IMG/VR virus record: IMGVR_UViG_3300046694_000314
Location: 1-22,902 of that record
Reading direction: 5' to 3' (one strand)
DNA from: a virus
DNA length: 22,902 nt
Below, in pieces: positions 20,381 through 22,902 of the stretch. Position 1 is the stretch's first letter; every line of letters starts with the position of its first letter. Below the pieces are notes generated by a model, which saw nothing but the letters and a program-made list of their open reading frames with translations, did no database searches and had not been told where the DNA came from. The position numbers and the translations under genes were made by a program.

Positions 20381-21040
20381 TCAGAGCTTCATCAACGCCC
20401 TGACGACTACACCGATAATCCGGCAATCGTCTTCACACGTTTCCATCGGGTAAGCAGGGTTGAGGGGCTTGAGGAAACGTCGGCCACCGTCGTCTACCAA
20501 TTTCTTGAACGTAGCCTTGTCGCTGTTCGATAGCTTTGCAATGACCAGCTTGCCGGAGTAGGCGTCGGCCTCAGTGTCCACTAGGATCAGGCTGCCTTCA
20601 GGGACGCTCTGACCGACCGGCGATGTCATCGAGTCGCCTTTGACCTCAAGCCAAAACGCCGGCCCTTTAGAATTGTATTCAGACATCTCGTAGTGGTCAG
20701 AAAACCCAGGAGGGTAGGGCTCAACCGCTTCCGCCCAGCTACCCGCGGCTACCCATGAAATCACAGGGTAGCGATACATCATGTTCGGCTGAACAGCCAT
20801 CGCAACATTCGATGCCTCTGGCTCCGCCCCAGGAACCATCTCCCCAATTCCCTCAGAGAGCCAGATCGCACTGACGCCGCATAGATGAGCGAATTTCGCC
20901 AGGTGCGCGCTTTGAAGGTTTTTCCCGGTCTCCAATTGGGAAATAACGGGCTGCTCGACGCCTGCCTTTAAAGCAAGCGCTTTCTGCGTGAGGTTCCCGT
21001 GCTTACGGGCGAGCTTCATTCGGTCTGCAAGTGTGTTCAT
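20381..21040 (-). CDS. cI: LexA-like (S24) prophage repressor, CI type, 219 aa
   Basis: The N-terminal HTH (about 16-40: NLTQKALALKAGVEQPVISQ) binds operators. The C-terminal S24 domain mediates dimerisation and RecA-stimulated self-cleavage, with cleavage site Ala99-Gly100 (WVAAGSW), Ser137 (KGDSM) and Lys179 (TFKKL). ATG 21040 is preferred over an in-frame ATG at 21094, because the PRM -10 box (21050-21055) puts the transcript start only 2-3 nt before 21040 and there is no Shine-Dalgarno: a near-leaderless message like lambda cI. It diverges from cro across three operators. It represses PR and PL and yields after DNA damage. Confidence 0.92.
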   Translation of the reverse strand: MNTLADRMKLARKHGNLTQKALALKAGVEQPVISQLETGKNLQSAHLAKFAHLCGVSAIWLSEGIGEMVPGAEPEASNVAMAVQPNMMYRYPVISWVAAGSWAEAVEPYPPGFSDHYEMSEYNSKGPAFWLEVKGDSMTSPVGQSVPEGSLILVDTEADAYSGKLVIAKLSNSDKATFKKLVDDGGRRFLKPLNPAYPMETCEDDCRIIGVVVRALMKL

Positions 21041-21049
21041 GAACACAAA

Positions 21050-21077
21050 TTTATAAGTTCGCTTATTCGCTTGCAAA
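21050..21077 (-). promoter_or_regulatory. Repressor promoter PRM
   Basis: On the minus strand TATAAA (21055-21050) is a good -10 box with TTTGCA (21077-21072) 16 bp upstream as a poor -35, typical of an activator-dependent PRM. OR3 overlaps the -10 box and spacer, allowing negative autoregulation. The transcript would start 2-3 nt before the repressor ATG. Confidence 0.62.
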
Positions 21078-21113
21078 TAAGTTTCCTTCTTCATAGGATA
21101 TAAGCGTGCTTAT
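21053..21113. promoter_or_regulatory. Right operator OR: three repressor sites
   Basis: OR1 at 21100-21113 is a perfect ATAAGC-GT-GCTTAT. OR3 at 21053-21066 (ATAAGT-TC-GCTTAT) has one mismatch. A weaker OR2 at 21077-21090 matches 9 of 12 positions. Centres are 23 and 24 bp apart, supporting the weak middle site. OR3 covers PRM; OR1 covers the PR start. Confidence 0.82.
21071..21099 (+). promoter_or_regulatory. Rightward early promoter PR
   Basis: TTGCAA (21071-21076) and TAGGAT (21094-21099) are 17 bp apart, 4 of 6 matches each or better. Start near 21106 inside OR1, giving a leader of about 20 nt with AGGAGGG before the cro ATG. Confidence 0.65.
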
Positions 21114-21127
21114 CAGGAGGGCTCGTC

Positions 21128-21331
21128 ATGACCCCTATCGAACGGCTCGTTGATTTCTTCGGCGGGCAAACCAAAACAGCGATTGCGCTGGGCTGCACGC
21201 AGGCAGCCGTTTCGTACTGGGTCTCAGGAATTCACTCGATGAGCGCCCAAAAAGCTTTCAAGGCGGAGGAACTCACCGGTGGCGCAATCACCGCCCGTGA
21301 GCTTTGTTCGCCTCAACGTACTGCCGCCTAA
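21128..21331 (+). CDS. cro: Cro/YdaS-like regulator, 67 aa
   Basis: The protein MTPIERLVDFFGGQTKTAIA, LGCTQAAVSYWVSGIHSMSA, then EELTGGAITARELC, is a single HTH domain of the YdaS/Cro type. Its recognition helix is around TQAAVSYW, followed by the typical 'MSAxxAxxxExLTGGxITAREL' C-terminus. AGGAGGG precedes the ATG. As first gene of PR, it should bind OR and favour lytic growth by repressing PRM. Length suits the family. It shares a 4-bp tail overlap with the convergent gene 21328-21534. Confidence 0.88.
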   Translation: MTPIERLVDFFGGQTKTAIALGCTQAAVSYWVSGIHSMSAQKAFKAEELTGGAITARELCSPQRTAA

Positions 21332-21534
21332 CCGCGCTTCGAGCTGAGCGAGATCGTCGCCAGCTCGAAGCCGCGGAGAGCCTCTTGGCTCAACTGATCA
21401 CGCAACTGACTGGCCTTCTGCTCGAACGCAGGCCAGAGCCTCATCTGAGAAGACAGAGGCAGGGTGGATGCCAAGGCACCCACAAAGCAGCAGAGGGCGG
21501 TTATCTCGCCTTGCAGTTCGGAAGAGTCGGTCAT
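21328..21534 (-). CDS. Small protein antisense between cro and the CII-like gene, 68 aa
   Basis: ATG 21534 has AAGGA 7 nt upstream. The product MTDSSELQGEITALCCFVGA, LASTLPLSSQMRLWPAFEQK, ASQLRDQLSQEALRGFELAT is helical and protein-like; the plus-strand frames here are low-complexity shadows. Its stop (21328-21330) overlaps the cro stop tail-to-tail. It is transcribed against PR, so its mRNA would be antisense to the cro-CII message. No function known. Related proteins probably occur in Pseudomonas phages, but I cannot verify it. Confidence 0.55.
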   Translation of the reverse strand: MTDSSELQGEITALCCFVGALASTLPLSSQMRLWPAFEQKASQLRDQLSQEALRGFELATISLSSKRG

Positions 21535-21597
21535 GGATACGTCCTTGATCAGTAGTAGCGAATTGGCCTGAACCCAGAATACGAACGAGAGAGCCCC

Positions 21598-22209
21598 ATG
21601 GAAACGTCCAGTCCAAGACATGCAGAGCAAACCCGTGATCAGGTGCTGATCGCACACGCCCAAAACCAGATCGCTCGCACCAGTCTGAGCCAGGACGATT
21701 TCGCTCAAGCGCTGAGCGTTGAGTTGTGGCGTTCACTTCCTGCCAAGGCCAAACATAAAGACGTTCCGAACTTCAACAGTGAGGAGCTCACCGGTGACGC
21801 GGGTGAATTCATCAAGGCAACCGGGCGCTGGTTGAAGCGCGTGCAGCGGTGGCTTTCCGGTGATCAGGAGATGCCTTCTTGGCTGGAAGAGGCCTGGGTG
21901 GATGCGCTCATTCCTGAGTATCGCGACCACTGCATCAATGAGCTGGCAGGCCGTCACGGCCTGATCGGCGCTCGTCACCTGGACAGCGACCTTTGTGCGA
22001 ACAAAAGCTTCGGCGCGTTGATCCGCGCACTGGGCGATGTCATCGACACCGGTAGTGAAGTCTTCGACGACCAGGTGATGTGCGAGCAAGACCTTCCTCG
22101 CCTCCCAGCTTTCGCCAAGCAATGCAGGCAGGTGGAAGCGCGGGCGGGGGAATTGGGGCGTAAAGCCGAGCAGTTGATGAGCTCCGGCCGACTGAAAGTC
22201 GTTTCCTGA
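21598..22209 (+). CDS. YdaT/CII-position regulator, 203 aa
   Basis: GAGAGAG lies 4-5 nt before the ATG. The protein contains IARTSLSQDDFAQALSVELW, DAGEFIKATGRWLKRVQRWL, SGDQEMPSWLEEAWVDALIP and a helical C-terminus. The run 'xxRWLxRVQRWLSGDxxMPxWLEEAWVDAL' recalls YdaT-type proteins that follow YdaS/Cro in Rac-like phages and stand in the CII position. It likely acts as a transcription regulator of the lysis-lysogeny choice; overexpressed YdaT of E. coli is toxic. At about 200 aa it is larger than E. coli YdaT (about 140). Assignment is by position and pattern. Confidence 0.62.
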   Translation: METSSPRHAEQTRDQVLIAHAQNQIARTSLSQDDFAQALSVELWRSLPAKAKHKDVPNFNSEELTGDAGEFIKATGRWLKRVQRWLSGDQEMPSWLEEAWVDALIPEYRDHCINELAGRHGLIGARHLDSDLCANKSFGALIRALGDVIDTGSEVFDDQVMCEQDLPRLPAFAKQCRQVEARAGELGRKAEQLMSSGRLKVVS

Positions 22210-22220
22210 AATTCAGACAC

Positions 22221-22248
22221 AAAAAAACCACCAGGCCCGGTGGTTCTT
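22221..22248. terminator. Bidirectional hairpin terminator before the replication gene
   Basis: AACCACC-AGGCCC-GGTGGTT, a 7-bp stem. Rightward it is followed by a weak T tract (TTCTTC), a tR1-like brake between the CII-position gene and O. Leftward it is followed by seven Ts (22227-22221), a strong terminator for antisense transcription. Confidence 0.75.
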
Positions 22249-22274
22249 CAGCAAAGCAGTAAGCGAGAAAAATT

Positions 22275-22902
22275 ATGACAAACATCGTCTCATTTGACAA
22301 GTCCCGAGGGTTCACCCGAATGGACAATTCCGTTATGGAGGCGCTTTCCACCGTCGACCTGCCTGCGCGCGAGCTTCGTGTTGTCATGGCAATCGCCCGT
22401 CAGACAATCGGGTACCAGGTCGAAACGAAGCGCCTTACCGCCGACGACCTCGGCAAACACACCAACATGCGCCGCGACGTCACGTCGAAGGCAATCAGTC
22501 ATCTGCTAGAGCGCCGGATCATCTACCGAGTCGGTGGAAGCCGTGGCGACATCGGCATTTCCCCTGTGTCGGAATGGGTGTTCTACGAAGAAAAACAACA
22601 GAGTCTCACTGAGACCAAAACGTCTCACTGGGACAATATCGTCTCACTGAGACAAGAAACGAGTGAGACCAAAACGGCTACTTGCCTTCTTTATACAAAG
22701 AAAGAACCCCCTATAACTCTTCCTTCGGAAGAGATTATTACCCCCCAAGCTGAAAAGGCTCCGGCCAAGGCTGATCGCAAAAAGCCGTTCGGCCTGACCA
22801 ACCTCCTTGCCAACAACCCTCACTGCCTGACCGAAGGCCTGCTCAAAGACTGGCTGGCCCTGCGCAAGGAGAAAAAGGCCGCCGTCACCGAGACCGTCTG
22901 GA
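22275..22902 (+). CDS. Phage O-type replication initiator (partial, 3' end outside window)
   Basis: The visible 209 residues start MTNIVSFDKSRGFTRMDNSV. The winged-helix N-terminal domain of phage replication protein O follows: EALSTVDLPARELRVVMAIA, RQTIGYQVETKRLTADDLGK, AISHLLERRIIYRVGG, to SEWVFYEE at about residue 110. A flexible linker encoded by iterons comes next, then a C-terminal domain beginning KPFGLTNLLANNPHCLTEGL that would recruit the helicase or its loader. The ribosome-binding site (GCGAGA) is weak. O binds iterons within its own gene and opens the origin. Confidence 0.86.
   Translation, partial: MTNIVSFDKSRGFTRMDNSVMEALSTVDLPARELRVVMAIARQTIGYQVETKRLTADDLGKHTNMRRDVTSKAISHLLERRIIYRVGGSRGDIGISPVSEWVFYEEKQQSLTETKTSHWDNIVSLRQETSETKTATCLLYTKKEPPITLPSEEIITPQAEKAPAKADRKKPFGLTNLLANNPHCLTEGLLKDWLALRKEKKAAVTETVW
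22603..22676. repeat. Origin iterons inside the replication gene
   Basis: The palindrome GTCTCACTGAGAC occurs at 22603-22615 and 22641-22653, and with one change at 22622-22634. Starts are exactly 19 bp apart. A fourth, half-conserved copy (AGTGAGAC, 22662-22669) follows; the 13-mer TGAGACCAAAACG is shared by copies 1 and 4. An AT-rich stretch (about 22680-22740) lies beside them, as in the lambda origin. Confidence 0.85.

Noticed and set aside
21304-21555. Plus-strand frame overlapping the end of cro
   Set aside because: Low-complexity Arg/Gln/Leu composition, no ribosome-binding site, and overlap with cro. The minus-strand frame is more protein-like.
1-22902. CRISPR arrays, insertion sequences, rRNA and tRNA genes
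   Set aside because: I saw no regularly spaced direct repeats with unique spacers, no transposase frames with terminal inverted repeats, and no RNA gene signatures.

Overview
The window looks like the early (regulation, recombination and replication-start) half of a lambda-like temperate phage or prophage in a Pseudomonas-type host. The reasons are the GC-rich coding style, a DUF1654 protein (a family I know mainly from Pseudomonas), a YqaJ-type exonuclease module, and a complete immunity region with a LexA-like repressor, a Cro-like protein, left and right operators and a replication-initiator gene. The species cannot be fixed from sequence alone.

Immunity region (about 16.9-21.6 kb). The repressor gene (20381-21040, minus) and cro (21128-21331, plus) diverge from an operator cluster of three sites spaced 23-24 bp. 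The same palindrome, ATAAGC-NN-GCTTAT, recurs as two perfect copies 4.1 kb to the left (16922-16961). There it straddles a strong leftward promoter (TTGACG, 18 bp, TATATT), so this is the OL/PL region. The PL leader carries a perfect rRNA-type boxA followed by a hairpin with a 5-nt loop, which is an antitermination (nut-like) arrangement. Between the repressor and PL, where lambda has rexA/rexB, lie a YecR-like lipoprotein, a HipA-like kinase, its DUF3037 partner, two small unknown genes and a DUF1654 gene behind a consensus LexA box. Several are closed by clear terminators.

Rightward region (21.1-22.9 kb). Downstream of cro come a small antisense gene, a YdaT/CII-like regulator, a terminator, and a phage O-type replication initiator that runs off the window. 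The initiator gene contains three 13-bp iterons with an exact 19-bp period, the probable origin.

Leftward PL operon (16.6 kb to the left edge). A long series of small minus-strand phage genes, many joined by 4-nt ATGA or TGATG overlaps, leads to a coiled-coil protein, a putative single-strand annealing protein and a YqaJ exonuclease. Further left are a zinc-ribbon protein, a 697-aa cytosine-C5 DNA methyltransferase, a strong terminator, a DHH phosphoesterase and, at the edge, an excisionase-like gene, which suggests the integrase lies just outside. Six plus-strand genes interrupt this half, antisense to the operon: 1613-2122, 2839-3057, 6267-6797, 6980-7630, 7793-8008 and 8722-9474. They look like independently acquired accessory genes. 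One block ends exactly where an N4/N6 DNA methylase gene has been cut off.

The most promising undescribed system is the lipoprotein, HipA-like kinase and DUF3037 set in the rex position. Also notable are the truncated methylase, a small gene broken by a 5-bp duplication, the eightfold repeat inside the methyltransferase, and several tiny membrane-protein ORFs.
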